Below, in pieces: positions 1 to 9,174 of a stretch of DNA of 64,000 nt. Each line of letters starts with the position of its first letter. The first letter of the stretch is position 1. The stretch is taken from assembly GCF_014931605.1 (NCBI RefSeq), contig NZ_CP053382.1, positions 1,736,001 through 1,800,000 of the forward strand, written 5' to 3'. The DNA comes from Halomonas sp. MCCC 1A13316 (GTDB lineage Bacteria > Pseudomonadota > Gammaproteobacteria > Pseudomonadales > Halomonadaceae). Under the pieces are notes generated by a model. It did not search any database. It was given only the letters and a program-made list of their open reading frames with translations, and was not told the origin of the DNA. Both the position numbers and the translations under genes were made by a program.

Positions 1-4
1 CCGG

Positions 5-10
5 TACAAT
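5..10 (+). promoter_or_regulatory. possible -10 box ahead of lepA
   Basis: TACAAT at this place matches the sigma70 -10 consensus in five of six bases and is flanked by a short CCGG-type inverted repeat. The matching -35 would lie outside the window, so the promoter cannot be confirmed. Confidence 0.25.
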
Positions 11-28
11 ACCGGCCATTGAATTCTC

Positions 29-94
29 ATGACGATAGCGGGCGCCGATGACTCCGCCGCTGCCGCGCTCGTGTCGAACACCGGATTGGGCTAG
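29..94 (+). CDS. possible 21-codon leader ORF abutting lepA
   Basis: An ATG opens a 21-codon frame whose TAG stop is directly followed by the lepA ATG. lepA itself has no visible Shine-Dalgarno sequence, so translation of this leader could deliver ribosomes to lepA. No Shine-Dalgarno is visible for the leader either, and the peptide is Ala-rich with no recognised family, so it may be chance. The coupling idea is inference. Confidence 0.2.
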   Translation: MTIAGADDSAAAALVSNTGLG

Positions 95-1912
95 ATGAGC
101 AACGAAGCAAGCAACGACAAGCTGAAATATATTCGGAATTTCTCGATTATTGCCCACATCGACCATGGCAAGTCGACCCTGGCTGATCGCTTGATTCAAA
201 GCTGCGGCGGACTCACCGAGCGCGAACTCAAGGAGCAAGTGCTCGACTCGATGGACCTCGAGCGCGAGCGCGGCATCACCATCAAGGCGCAGTCGGTCAC
301 GCTCGACTATCTGGCCCAGGATGGCAATACCTACCAGCTCAATTTCATCGACACACCGGGGCACGTCGACTTCTCCTACGAGGTGTCGCGTTCGCTCTAC
401 GCCTGCGAAGGGGCCTTGCTGGTCGTGGATGCCGCACAGGGTGTCGAGGCCCAGTCGGTCGCCAACTGCTACACCGCCATCGAGCAGGGACTCGAGGTGT
501 TGCCGGTGCTGAACAAGATGGACCTGCCTCAGGCCGATCCCGACAAGGTCGCTCACGAGATCGAGGAGATTATCGGTCTCGATGCCACCGATGCCTGCCA
601 GGTCTCGGCCAAGAGCGGCCTGGGCATCGACGGGTTGCTCGAGCGCCTGGTACGGGACATCCCGCCGCCCAAGGGGGACCGGGAGGCACCGCTCCAGGCG
701 CTGATCATCGACTCCTGGTTCGACAATTATCTGGGCGTGGTGTCGCTGGTTCGGGTGTTCGATGGCACCCTGAAGAAGGGCGAGAAGATACGCATCAAGT
801 CCACCGGCCGTGATTGGCAGGCCAACGAGGTGGGTATCTTCACCCCGCTGCGCAAGGAGACCAATATTCTGCGTGCCGGTGAGGTGGGCTTCGTGGTAGC
901 CGGTATCAAGGACATCCAGGGCGCGCCGGTGGGGGATACCATCACCCACGCCAAGACCCCGGATGTAGCGCGGCTGCCGGGCTTCCAGAAGGTCAAGCCA
1001 CAGGTCTACGCCGGCATGTTCCCGGTCAGCGCCGACGACTACGAGGACTTCCGTGACGCGCTCGAGAAGCTGGCGCTCAACGACGCGTCGCTGGAATACG
1101 AGCCCGAGAACTCCGATGCGCTGGGCTTCGGTTTTCGCGTCGGCTTCCTCGGTACGCTGCACATGGAAATCATCCAGGAGCGGCTCGAGCGCGAGTACGA
1201 CCTGGACCTGCTCACCACGGCGCCTACCGTGGTCTACGAGCTGGCGATGAAGAATGGCGACATCCGCTATGTCTCCAACCCTTCCAAGCTGCCCGACATG
1301 GCCGACGTGGAAGAGATGCGCGAGCCGATCGTGCGCGCCAGCATCCTGGTGCCGCAGGAGTTCGTCGGCAACGTCATCATGGAGTGCGAGAATCGTCGCG
1401 GCAACCAGCTCGACATGCAATTCCTCGGTAGCCAGATTCAGCTCACCTACGAGTTGCCCATGTCCGAGGTGGTGATGGATTTCTTCGATCGCCTCAAGTC
1501 CATTTCCAAGGGCTATGCCTCGCTGGATTACAACTTCGAGCGTTTCGAGGCAGCCAAGCTGGTACGCCTGGACGTGTTGATCAACGGTGACCGCGTCGAT
1601 GCCTTGGCGGTAATCATCCATCGGGATCATGCTCACGGCCGTGGCCGTTTGCTGGTCGAGAAGATGAAGGAACTGATTCCGCGTCAGATGTTCGACGTGG
1701 CGATTCAGGCAGCCATCGGCGGCCAGGTGGTGGCGCGCTCGACCGTCAAGGCACTGCGCAAGAACGTCACTGCGAAGTGCTATGGTGGCGACGTGTCGCG
1801 CAAGAAAAAGTTGCTCGAGAAACAGAAGGCGGGCAAAAAACGCATGAAGCAGGTCGGTCGGGTGGAGATTCCCCAAGACGCCTTCCTGGCCGTGCTCAAG
1901 GTGAACGACTAG
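95..1912 (+). CDS. lepA: elongation factor 4 (back-translocating GTPase)
   Basis: LepA/EF4 is a ribosome-bound translational GTPase related to EF-G, acting during translation under stress and in 30S biogenesis. The 605-residue product has the usual family length. The GTPase motifs are all visible: AHIDHGKST at residues 20-28, the RGITIKAQ switch, DTPGH and NKMD. The C-terminal [15 protein letters not shown] region and the Lys-rich tail after [12 protein letters not shown] are LepA-specific features. lepB follows 13 bases downstream, the classic lepAB operon. The ATG start gives the canonical N-terminus [11 protein letters not shown], although there is no clear ribosome binding site. Confidence 0.97.
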   Translation: MSNEASNDKLKYIRNFSIIAHIDHGKSTLADRLIQSCGGLTERELKEQVLDSMDLERERGITIKAQSVTLDYLAQDGNTYQLNFIDTPGHVDFSYEVSRSLYACEGALLVVDAAQGVEAQSVANCYTAIEQGLEVLPVLNKMDLPQADPDKVAHEIEEIIGLDATDACQVSAKSGLGIDGLLERLVRDIPPPKGDREAPLQALIIDSWFDNYLGVVSLVRVFDGTLKKGEKIRIKSTGRDWQANEVGIFTPLRKETNILRAGEVGFVVAGIKDIQGAPVGDTITHAKTPDVARLPGFQKVKPQVYAGMFPVSADDYEDFRDALEKLALNDASLEYEPENSDALGFGFRVGFLGTLHMEIIQERLEREYDLDLLTTAPTVVYELAMKNGDIRYVSNPSKLPDMADVEEMREPIVRASILVPQEFVGNVIMECENRRGNQLDMQFLGSQIQLTYELPMSEVVMDFFDRLKSISKGYASLDYNFERFEAAKLVRLDVLINGDRVDALAVIIHRDHAHGRGRLLVEKMKELIPRQMFDVAIQAAIGGQVVARSTVKALRKNVTAKCYGGDVSRKKKLLEKQKAGKKRMKQVGRVEIPQDAFLAVLKVND

Positions 1913-1925
1913 GACCGGCGATACT

Positions 1926-2729
1926 ATGGATTTTTCTCTTCTGTTGGTGGTGGCCGTCGCCATCACTGGGCTGATCTGGCTGCTCGATATCGTCTGGTGG
2001 CGTTCCGTTCGACGTCGCAAGCTGGCCGTCGTGGAGGCTGGGACCACGGAAGGGCTCGACGAGACCGCTCGCGAACGGGCGGTGAAGGAGCCTTGGCCGG
2101 TAGACTATGCTCGCTCCTTCTTCCCCGTGCTGCTGGTGGTGTTGCTGCTGCGCAGCTTCTTGGTAGAGCCGTTCCAGATACCTTCCGGCTCCATGCGCCC
2201 GACCCTGGAGATAGGCGACTTCATTCTGGTCAACAAGTACGCCTATGGCCTGCGTCTGCCGGTGACCCACACCCAGATCGTCGAGTTCGGCGAGCCCGAG
2301 CGTGGCGATGTCATGGTGTTCCGCTTTCCCAACGAACCCTCGGTGAACTTTATCAAGCGGGTGGTGGGGCTGCCGGGAGACACCGTGCGCTACGAGGACA
2401 AGCAGCTCTACATCAACGGTGAGCTCGTGCCCAAGCAGCTGCTGGACGAAGCGCCTGCCACCGCGCCAGGCGAGTGGCTGCTGGAAGAGCAACTGGGCGA
2501 GATGAGCCATCATATCTACAATAACCCACGTGACCCGGGCCCTCGGGTACGCGAGATCGTCGTGCCCGACGGACACTATTTCACCATGGGTGACAACCGC
2601 GACCACTCCAACGACAGCCGCTACTGGGGCTTCGTGCCCGAAGAGAACGTCGTCGGCAAGGCATTCGCCGTGTGGATGCACTGGAATGGCGGCCTCCCCA
2701 GCTTCACTCAGGTTCGCAGCATCCATTGA
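1926..2729 (+). CDS. lepB: signal peptidase I
   Basis: This is the inner-membrane leader peptidase that removes signal peptides from Sec and Tat substrates on the periplasmic side. The 267-residue protein has an N-terminal membrane segment (about 4-24), a charged cytoplasmic loop and a second membrane segment (about 64-80). The catalytic serine is Ser89 in PSGSM and the general base is Lys144 in IKRVVGLPGD. The later GDNRDHSNDSRYWG box is also conserved. It is the second gene of the lepA-lepB-rnc-era run. Length is slightly below the E. coli enzyme because the periplasmic insert is shorter. Confidence 0.97.
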   Translation: MDFSLLLVVAVAITGLIWLLDIVWWRSVRRRKLAVVEAGTTEGLDETARERAVKEPWPVDYARSFFPVLLVVLLLRSFLVEPFQIPSGSMRPTLEIGDFILVNKYAYGLRLPVTHTQIVEFGEPERGDVMVFRFPNEPSVNFIKRVVGLPGDTVRYEDKQLYINGELVPKQLLDEAPATAPGEWLLEEQLGEMSHHIYNNPRDPGPRVREIVVPDGHYFTMGDNRDHSNDSRYWGFVPEENVVGKAFAVWMHWNGGLPSFTQVRSIH

Positions 2730-2753
2730 TGGACCAGAATTAACAGGAACTTC

Positions 2754-3446
2754 GTGAGCAAATCCCTTAGCGCCTTCAGCCGCCGCATCGGCCACAGTTT
2801 CCGCGATGACTCGCTGCTGGAACTGGCCATGACCCACCGCAGCTTCGGGGGCCAGAACAATGAACGGCTGGAGTTTCTCGGTGACTCCATCGTCAATTTC
2901 GTTATCGCCGAGGCCCTGTATGAGCGTTTCCCGCAGGCTCGTGAAGGGCAGCTTTCACGACTGCGCGCGCGCCTGGTGCGTGGACAGACCCTGGCCGAGC
3001 TGGCGCGTGAGATGTCCTTCGGTGAGTGTCTGCGTCTGGGTTCCGGCGAGATGAAAAGCGGTGGACACCGGCGCGACTCGATCCTGGCAGATGCGGTCGA
3101 GGCCGTGCTCGGGGCGATCTATCTCGATGCCGGCATGGACGTGGCCCGGACGCGCGTACTTGCCTGGTACGCCGAACGCCTGGAGGCGATCGACCTCCAG
3201 GACACGCAGAAGGACCCCAAGACACGGCTGCAGGAGTTCCTGCAGTCGCGCCAGTCGCCGCTACCGCGCTATGAGGTAGTCACGGTGGAGGGCGAGGCTC
3301 ACGACCAGACTTTCACCGTGGAGTGTCACATCGAGCTACTTGAATCGCATACGCTGGGCACCGGCTCCAGCCGTCGCCACGCCGAGCAACAGGCTGCCGA
3401 GCTTGCGCTGCTCCAGCTCGAGAACCGTAAAGGGCAGAAATCATGA
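2754..3446 (+). CDS. rnc: ribonuclease III
   Basis: RNase III cleaves double-stranded RNA during rRNA maturation and mRNA turnover. The 230-residue protein shows the signature [10 protein letters not shown] at residues 36-45 (Glu40 and Asp44) and the second metal pair Asp113/Glu116 in [16 protein letters not shown] double-stranded RNA binding domain occupies roughly residues 155-225. The start is GTG at 2754, preceded by AGGA about 8 bases upstream; it gives the usual N-terminus. Its last codons overlap the era start (ATGA), pointing to translational coupling. Confidence 0.97.
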   Translation: MSKSLSAFSRRIGHSFRDDSLLELAMTHRSFGGQNNERLEFLGDSIVNFVIAEALYERFPQAREGQLSRLRARLVRGQTLAELAREMSFGECLRLGSGEMKSGGHRRDSILADAVEAVLGAIYLDAGMDVARTRVLAWYAERLEAIDLQDTQKDPKTRLQEFLQSRQSPLPRYEVVTVEGEAHDQTFTVECHIELLESHTLGTGSSRRHAEQQAAELALLQLENRKGQKS

Positions 3447-4342
3447 GCGAGACCTGTGGCTTCGTCGCCATCGTCGGTCGTCCCAACGTCGGCAAGTCGA
3501 CCCTGATGAACCGAATTCTCGGCCAGAAGGTCTCGATTACCTCGCGCCGGCCCCAGACCACCCGGCATCAGGTCATGGGCATCAAGACCGAAGGCGAGGC
3601 GCAGTTCATCTACGTCGACACGCCGGGCATCCATATTCTGGGCCGCGATCGCAACAAGGCGATCAATCGCTTCATGAACCAGGCGGCGACCCAAGCCCTG
3701 CGCGACGTTGACTGCGTGGTCTTCATCATCGACCGCACTCGCTGGACCGAAGAGGATCAAGTGGTGCTGACTCGGCTCGAGCACGTCGAGGCACCCGTCA
3801 TCCTGGCGGTGAACAAGGTCGATCGGCTCGAGGACAAGAGCACGCTGTTGCCATGGCTTGCCGAGGTCGGAGCGCGGCGTGAATTCGCCGCCATCATCCC
3901 CATCTCCGCCAAGCACGGCACCAATGTGCCAGAGCTGGAGACGGAGGTGGCCAAGCACCTGCCCGAGGGGATTCATCATTTCCCCGACGACCAGATCACC
4001 GACCGCAGCCAGCGCTTTCTTGCCGCCGAGCTGGTGCGCGAGAAGATCATGCGTCAGCTCGGCGATGAGCTGCCTTATCAGGTGACGGTGGAGATCGAGG
4101 AGTTCCGCGACGAAGGCAGGGTAATACATATCAGCGCCTTGATCCTGGTGGAACGTGACGGGCAGAAAAAAATCCTCATCGGCGACAAGGGCGAGCGGAT
4201 CAAGAACATCGGCCGCGAAGCACGGCTCGACATGGAGCGTGCCCTGGATGCCAAGGTGATGCTCAACCTGTGGGTCAAGGTGAAACGCGGCTGGTCGGAC
4301 GACGAGAGAGCATTGAAGAGCCTGGGCTACGACCTGGAATGA
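3443..4342 (+). CDS. era: GTPase Era
   Basis: Era is an essential GTPase that binds the 3' end of 16S rRNA during 30S assembly. The 299-residue protein carries GRPNVGKST at residues 12-20, the VDTPGIH switch, NKVD and SAKHG, then a C-terminal KH RNA-binding domain centred on [13 protein letters not shown]. The start codon overlaps the rnc stop by four bases. In most relatives recO follows at once; here an inverted repeat of about 127 bases lies in between. Confidence 0.97.
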   Translation: MSETCGFVAIVGRPNVGKSTLMNRILGQKVSITSRRPQTTRHQVMGIKTEGEAQFIYVDTPGIHILGRDRNKAINRFMNQAATQALRDVDCVVFIIDRTRWTEEDQVVLTRLEHVEAPVILAVNKVDRLEDKSTLLPWLAEVGARREFAAIIPISAKHGTNVPELETEVAKHLPEGIHHFPDDQITDRSQRFLAAELVREKIMRQLGDELPYQVTVEIEEFRDEGRVIHISALILVERDGQKKILIGDKGERIKNIGREARLDMERALDAKVMLNLWVKVKRGWSDDERALKSLGYDLE

Positions 4343-4469
4343 TACAAACCTGCCTGCGCTCGCCCATGCTGCGTTAAAAACCGTCTCGGTATGCTCATTT
4401 ACTTACATGTAAACTCCGCTATCTCGACGTTTCTTGCCTTGCCTGGCCTTCGCTCGGCTAGGTTTGAAT
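4343..4469. repeat. imperfect long inverted repeat between era and recO
   Basis: The stretch begins right after the era stop and ends at TTTGAATG by recO. Its two arms are imperfect reverse complements along their whole length: ACAAACCT at the left matches AGGTTTGA at the right, and a near-palindromic TTTACTTACATGTAAAC sits in the centre. It would fold in RNA as one long hairpin. The design resembles dispersed intergenic repeats of gammaproteobacteria; family membership is inference from memory of similar intergenic sequences. Confidence 0.6.
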
Positions 4470-4488
4470 GTATTCCAGGCTCCCGCTA

Positions 4489-5190
4489 ATGCAGCCGCAA
4501 CCGGCCTTTCTTCTCCACAAGCGCCCCTACCGTGAAACCAGCGCGCTGGTCGAGCTGCTGACTCTCGAGCATGGCCGCGTGCGTGCGGTGGCTCAGGGCG
4601 TGCAGCGCCCTGGCTCGCGCTCGCGTGGGCGGCTACAACCCTTCTCACCGCTGCACGTGACTTGGGTGGGGGAAGGCGAGCTCAAGCGGCTGCGCCTGAT
4701 GGAGAGCCGCGGTTCGGCGGCGCTGCTGGCGGGCGAGGGGTTGTTGTGCGGGCTCTATGCCAATGAATTGCTGACGCGAACGCTGCCGGTGGAACTGCCA
4801 GCGGCGGAAGTGTTCGCCTACTACACGGCCCTGCTCGAGGCGCTGCCGCGTCCCGATGGTCGTGCCGTGGCGCTGCGGCGCCTGGAGTTCGCTCTGCTTG
4901 ATGCGCTGGATGCCGCGCCGCGCTATACCACGCCGGAGGGCGGCGAGCTCGATCCCGCGTGTCGCTATCGCTTCGATACCGCCTCGCGTGCCTTCGTGCC
5001 AGGGGAGCGCGGCCTTGACGGGCGTACCTTGCGTCTGCTGGCCGGCGGCGATTGGGCAGCACCCGGCCTGGCCGGCCCGGCCAAAGCGATTGCGCGGGCG
5101 GCGCTTGCCCCCTTGCTCGGCACGCGCCCGCTGCGTTCGCGCGAACTGATGCGCCAGCTTGCCGAGCGACGCCGTTCCCCCTCAAACTGA
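4489..5190 (+). CDS. recO: DNA repair protein RecO
   Basis: RecO works with RecF and RecR to load RecA on SSB-coated single-stranded DNA. I chose the ATG at 4489, giving MQPQPAFLLHKRPYRETSAL, which is the standard RecO beginning, with AGG about 10 bases upstream. An in-frame ATG at 4468 lies inside the inverted repeat and would add seven unconserved residues. The 233-residue product has the N-terminal OB-fold (about 1-80) and the helical C-terminal domain. The zinc cysteines seen in some RecO proteins are not evident, as is normal in gammaproteobacteria. Confidence 0.93.
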   Translation: MQPQPAFLLHKRPYRETSALVELLTLEHGRVRAVAQGVQRPGSRSRGRLQPFSPLHVTWVGEGELKRLRLMESRGSAALLAGEGLLCGLYANELLTRTLPVELPAAEVFAYYTALLEALPRPDGRAVALRRLEFALLDALDAAPRYTTPEGGELDPACRYRFDTASRAFVPGERGLDGRTLRLLAGGDWAAPGLAGPAKAIARAALAPLLGTRPLRSRELMRQLAERRRSPSN

Positions 5191-5223
5191 TTGCATCATC
5201 CCGACCCGAAGCTGGAGTTCCTC

Positions 5224-6018
5224 ATGTATCCCCCGCGCATTCTGCTTGGTGTCAATATCGACCACATTGCCACGTTGCGTCAGGCACGTGGCACGCGCTA
5301 CCCCGATCCGGTCCAGGCGGCGGCGCTGGCCGAGGAAGCCGGCGCCGACGGCATTACCGTGCACCTGCGCGAGGACCGCCGGCATATTCAGGAGCGTGAC
5401 GTGCGCATCCTCGCCGAGGTGCTCAATACGCGCATGAATCTGGAGATGGCGGTCACCGAGGAGATGCAGGTGCTGGCCGAGGAGATCCGACCGGCGCATA
5501 TATGTCTGGTACCGGAGAAGCGCGAGGAACTGACCACCGAAGGGGGCCTGGACGTAGTTGGCGGTTTCGATACGATCGCTGCTGCCTGTCGTCGCCTGGC
5601 GGCTGTAGGCTGCGAAGTGTCGCTGTTCATCGACCCCGAACCTAGCCAGATCGAGGCGGCCAAGCGCGCCGGGGCGCCGGTGATCGAGCTGCATACCGGA
5701 GCCTATGCCGAGTGCACGGGGCAGGCGGCCCGTGAGGAACATGCGCGGCTGACGGCGGCAACGGAGATGGCGCTTGAGCTGGGGCTCACGGTCAATGCCG
5801 GGCATGGCCTGCATTATCACAACGTCGAGGCGATCGCGGCGATCCCGGGCCTGCATGAACTCAATATTGGCCATGCCATCATGGCGCGAGCGCTGTTCGT
5901 CGGGCTCAAGGAGGCAGTGGCCGAGATGAAGCGGCTGCTGATAGCCGGCCAGGAGGCGGGTTTCATCGCCTCGCTGGAGGAGCACGACCACGATCACGAT
6001 CATCACGAGCACGAATGA
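5224..6018 (+). CDS. pdxJ: pyridoxine 5'-phosphate synthase
   Basis: PdxJ condenses 1-deoxyxylulose 5-phosphate with 3-amino-2-oxopropyl phosphate to pyridoxine 5'-phosphate. The ATG at 5224 is chosen because GGAG lies 8 bases upstream and the product then starts [20 protein letters not shown]; the upstream in-frame ATG at 5191 lacks both. Conserved boxes include [31 protein letters not shown] and [10 protein letters not shown]. The 264 residues exceed the E. coli enzyme by about 20, mainly because of a C-terminal His/Asp/Glu tail ([11 protein letters not shown]). The stop overlaps the acpS start (ATGA). Confidence 0.96.
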   Translation: MYPPRILLGVNIDHIATLRQARGTRYPDPVQAAALAEEAGADGITVHLREDRRHIQERDVRILAEVLNTRMNLEMAVTEEMQVLAEEIRPAHICLVPEKREELTTEGGLDVVGGFDTIAAACRRLAAVGCEVSLFIDPEPSQIEAAKRAGAPVIELHTGAYAECTGQAAREEHARLTAATEMALELGLTVNAGHGLHYHNVEAIAAIPGLHELNIGHAIMARALFVGLKEAVAEMKRLLIAGQEAGFIASLEEHDHDHDHHEHE

Positions 6019-6398
6019 TCATCGGCGTCGGCACCGACATCGCTCGGGTGGCACGCTTCGAGGCCGCCATGGCGCGCCATGGGGAGCGCTTCTCGGTGCG
6101 TGTGCTCGGTGAGCTTGAGCGTGAGCACTGGGCGCTGCGCGTCAACAAGGCAGCCTTTCTCGCCAAGCGGTTTGCTGCCAAGGAGGCTTTCGTCAAGGCG
6201 CTGGGTACCGGGTTGCGCCATGGCATGCGCTGGGCGGAGATTCAGGTGGCCAACGATGCCTTGGGCCGCCCGTCCTTGATGCTTTCGGGACGGGCGCATG
6301 AACTGGCTGCTGCGGCGGGTGTCAGATCCATTCACCTGTCCTTGAGCGACGAGGCCGAGCTGGCGCTGGCGATGGTGGTGCTGGAAGGCTTGTCCTGA
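6015..6398 (+). CDS. acpS: holo-acyl carrier protein synthase
   Basis: AcpS transfers 4'-phosphopantetheine from CoA to acyl carrier protein. The 127-residue length is typical. The metal- and CoA-binding motifs [15 protein letters not shown] (N-terminus) and [15 protein letters not shown] are both visible. It overlaps pdxJ by four bases, as in the E. coli pdxJ-acpS operon, so the two are probably co-translated. The 3' end overlaps the end of the convergent sensor kinase by 67 bases. Confidence 0.96.
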   Translation: MIIGVGTDIARVARFEAAMARHGERFSVRVLGELEREHWALRVNKAAFLAKRFAAKEAFVKALGTGLRHGMRWAEIQVANDALGRPSLMLSGRAHELAAAAGVRSIHLSLSDEAELALAMVVLEGLS

Positions 6399-9058
6399 GG
6401 CCCGACGTGCCACTCGCGTAGCCGCTGGATGGCTTGGAGCAGGTCTTCGATCAGCGTATCGACGTCGGTCATCCCGCGCGAGCGCAGCCGGGTTTCCAAC
6501 GTTTCTGCTACCAGGGCGAGTGCGGGTGCGCCGCAGTAACGGCAGGCCCCATTGAGCGCGTGTACGACATCCAGTAGCGTTTCCGGGTCCCCGGTGGCGT
6601 GAGCAGCCTGCAGTTCGCTCACGGTTTTCGGCAGGGAAGCGACGAGTTCGTCCAGCAGTTCACGGGCCAGGTTTTCGTTGCCGTTGGCCAGGCGGGTGCC
6701 CAGCTCCATGTCGACTACTGCCAGGTCGCTTGCAACGTCAGTATCACGCGGCGTGGGCAAGGCCGCTGCGGGAGAGGACGACACCGGGCCGAGGTGGCGA
6801 TGCAGGACGGCCTCCAGGCGGTTGGAGTCCACCGGCTTGACCAGTATTTCCTGCATGCCTGAAGCCTGCAGCCGCTCGCGCTCACTATCGTGAGCATGCG
6901 CTGTCACCGCAATGACCGGGCAGCTCGACCAGTGCCCTCCCAGGCGGCGTAGAGCCTGAGTCGTCTCGACACCATCCATCCCCGGCATACGAATGTCCAT
7001 CAGGACCAGTTGGAACGAGCGTCCTTCGGCCATCGCCAGAGCCTCTTCGCCACTGTCGGCTTCGATCAGTTCCAGGCCGGGTCGTTGCAACAGCTCCCGC
7101 AGCAGCCGGCGATTGATGGCGTTGTCATCGACGACCAGCACGCGAGCCTGGCGTTTTTCCACGACCTGATGACGGGGTTGCGCCGCTTTACAGCGACGCA
7201 GGGCATCCGCCAGTGCCTGGCGCGCTACCGGCTTGGACAGGATCTCGCAGCCGTTGGGCAGGTGCAGGTCCGGCATTTCCAGCGGTGCCGCATTGACCAA
7301 TAGCAGCACGGGACAGGGGCTTGCCTGAAGTCTTGATCGCCACTCCTCCAGCAGGGCTTCGTTCAGGTCGGCGGGCAGAGCCGCAACCAGTAGCGAAGGA
7401 TAAGGAGGTATCAGATCAGGTTGGCGGAGCTCCTCGACCTGGCCTCCCCAGAGCGACAGCGAGTGATTGAGCGCATGGCGTGTCGGGTCGTGAGGCTCGT
7501 AGAGGGCGACGCGTTCATTATCGAAAATGGCTTCGTGAACGGTCTCACTATTGTCGATAACATCCAGCGGCAGAGTGAAGGAGAAGGTCGAGCCCCGTGA
7601 TGGTTCGCTCTCCACCGTGATCTGGCCACCCATCTGTTCGACCAGCTGCCGGCTGATGGCAAGGCCCAATCCGGAACCGCCGTAATGGCGAGAGTGACTG
7701 GCGGCGGCCTGACGAAAGGCCTGGAACAGGCTGTGCTGTTCCTGCGGCGTGAGGCCGATCCCGGTGTCGCTGATGCTGACGCGCAACAACGCGCGCCCCT
7801 GTGAGTTCTGCTCCTCGAGCATCACCCGGACGATGACTTCACCCTGCTCGGTGAATTTGAGCGCGTTGTGAATCAGGTTGGTCAAGACCTGGCGAATGCG
7901 CAGCGGATCTCCACGCAGCAGTGACGGCACGTCGTCGTAGACCAGGCCCAGTAGATGCAGCCCCTTCTGGTGAGCCAGCGGTGCCTGTTGGCTCAACGCT
8001 TCGTCGACCAGTGAAACCATCTCCAGCTCGGCACGATCCAGCTCGAGGCGGCCCGCCTCCATGCGCGAAAAGTCGAGTACATCATTGACCAGTGCCAGCA
8101 GGTTGTCGCAGGCGATTTGCACCTGGTCGAGCCACTCGCGCTGGCGTGGCTCGAGGCGCGAACGCCCCAGCAGGCGGCAGAAGCCGACGATGCCGTTGAG
8201 CGGAGTGCGAATTTCATGACTCATGCTGGCCAGGAATTCGGACTTGATTCGGTTGGCCTCCAGCGCTCTGCGGTGGGCCAGGTCGAGTTCGATGTTCTTG
8301 ATCTCGATGGTTTCCATCGACTCTTCCAGATCGGTGGTGGTCTGCTCGATCTGGCGCTGCATGTTCTCGTGAGATTGATTGAGTTCTTCACCCAGCGCAT
8401 TCACGTGCCGGGCCAGGCGCCGAAGCTCGGGGGCGCCCGCTTCGGGCAGGCGTGCTTCGAAATCGCCGCTACGCAGCCGCCGCAGTGCCTCGGCGGCATC
8501 GTCCAGGCTGGTATCCACGCGACGACCGAGGGCCGAAGCGATCACGAACAGCAGCAGGCCGAGAATCAGCAGGCCAAGACCCGTAGTGGCAAGACGCCGG
8601 TAGTAATCGAGGGTGAGTGGGCGGCTGTCGATATCGAGCTCCAGCCAAGCCCGGCTGGTCACGCTGCCTTCCAGTTCGGTAGGGGTGAGCGGCACCATCA
8701 GACGCCAAAGGTCGCTGCTGGTGTCGAGATGCTTTTCGAGCGGTGGCGACGTCGCGACCTGGGCGCGGTTACGGCCCAGCTCCAGCTGGATCATGCCGCT
8801 GTCGGAATAGATCCCCACGCCACGTGCCTCGTCGATATCGAGCAGGCGTCTGGCCATGCTGTCCAGACGTGACTGCTCGGCCTCGATGACGGCCTGGGCC
8901 ATTTCCGGTGCTTGCTGTTCGGCAGCAGTGACGACGCGGTCAAGTAGGGCAGACTTGCGCCATTCGGTATCCAGGTGCAGCACGAAAACCGCCACGAGCA
9001 GCAGCACCAATAGGGGGAGACACAATATCCACAGTGTCATGCGATTTCCGAGCGACAT
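6332..9058 (-). CDS. barA: BarA/GacS-like hybrid sensor histidine kinase
   Basis: This is a membrane tripartite kinase expected to phosphorylate a GacA/UvrY-type regulator of the Csr/Rsm system. The ATG at 9058 has AAGGA 8 bases upstream. The 908-residue protein has two membrane segments around a periplasmic sensor, a HAMP region, a HisKA domain with His280 in MSHEIRTPLNG, an HATPase domain, a receiver with Asp688 in LVLMDIRMPGMDG, and a C-terminal Hpt domain with His833 in VVHALNGACRYCG. Between ATPase and receiver (about 510-630) lies a receiver-like stretch without an obvious phosphoacceptor. barA next to relA/cysM/rlmD matches the pseudomonad gacS neighbourhood. Confidence 0.9.
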   Translation of the reverse strand: MSLGNRMTLWILCLPLLVLLLVAVFVLHLDTEWRKSALLDRVVTAAEQQAPEMAQAVIEAEQSRLDSMARRLLDIDEARGVGIYSDSGMIQLELGRNRAQVATSPPLEKHLDTSSDLWRLMVPLTPTELEGSVTSRAWLELDIDSRPLTLDYYRRLATTGLGLLILGLLLFVIASALGRRVDTSLDDAAEALRRLRSGDFEARLPEAGAPELRRLARHVNALGEELNQSHENMQRQIEQTTTDLEESMETIEIKNIELDLAHRRALEANRIKSEFLASMSHEIRTPLNGIVGFCRLLGRSRLEPRQREWLDQVQIACDNLLALVNDVLDFSRMEAGRLELDRAELEMVSLVDEALSQQAPLAHQKGLHLLGLVYDDVPSLLRGDPLRIRQVLTNLIHNALKFTEQGEVIVRVMLEEQNSQGRALLRVSISDTGIGLTPQEQHSLFQAFRQAAASHSRHYGGSGLGLAISRQLVEQMGGQITVESEPSRGSTFSFTLPLDVIDNSETVHEAIFDNERVALYEPHDPTRHALNHSLSLWGGQVEELRQPDLIPPYPSLLVAALPADLNEALLEEWRSRLQASPCPVLLLVNAAPLEMPDLHLPNGCEILSKPVARQALADALRRCKAAQPRHQVVEKRQARVLVVDDNAINRRLLRELLQRPGLELIEADSGEEALAMAEGRSFQLVLMDIRMPGMDGVETTQALRRLGGHWSSCPVIAVTAHAHDSERERLQASGMQEILVKPVDSNRLEAVLHRHLGPVSSSPAAALPTPRDTDVASDLAVVDMELGTRLANGNENLARELLDELVASLPKTVSELQAAHATGDPETLLDVVHALNGACRYCGAPALALVAETLETRLRSRGMTDVDTLIEDLLQAIQRLREWHVGPQDKPSSTTIASASSASSLKDR

Positions 9059-9174
9059 CGGTATTCCTTGGTCACGGCCTCTGTTCCCAGTATGCCACAT
9101 TGTTGGGGCATGCCTGTCCAGTGGGTGACGGCACGGATATACTACCGAAAAGACGTTAGCCTAAGGATGCTTAC

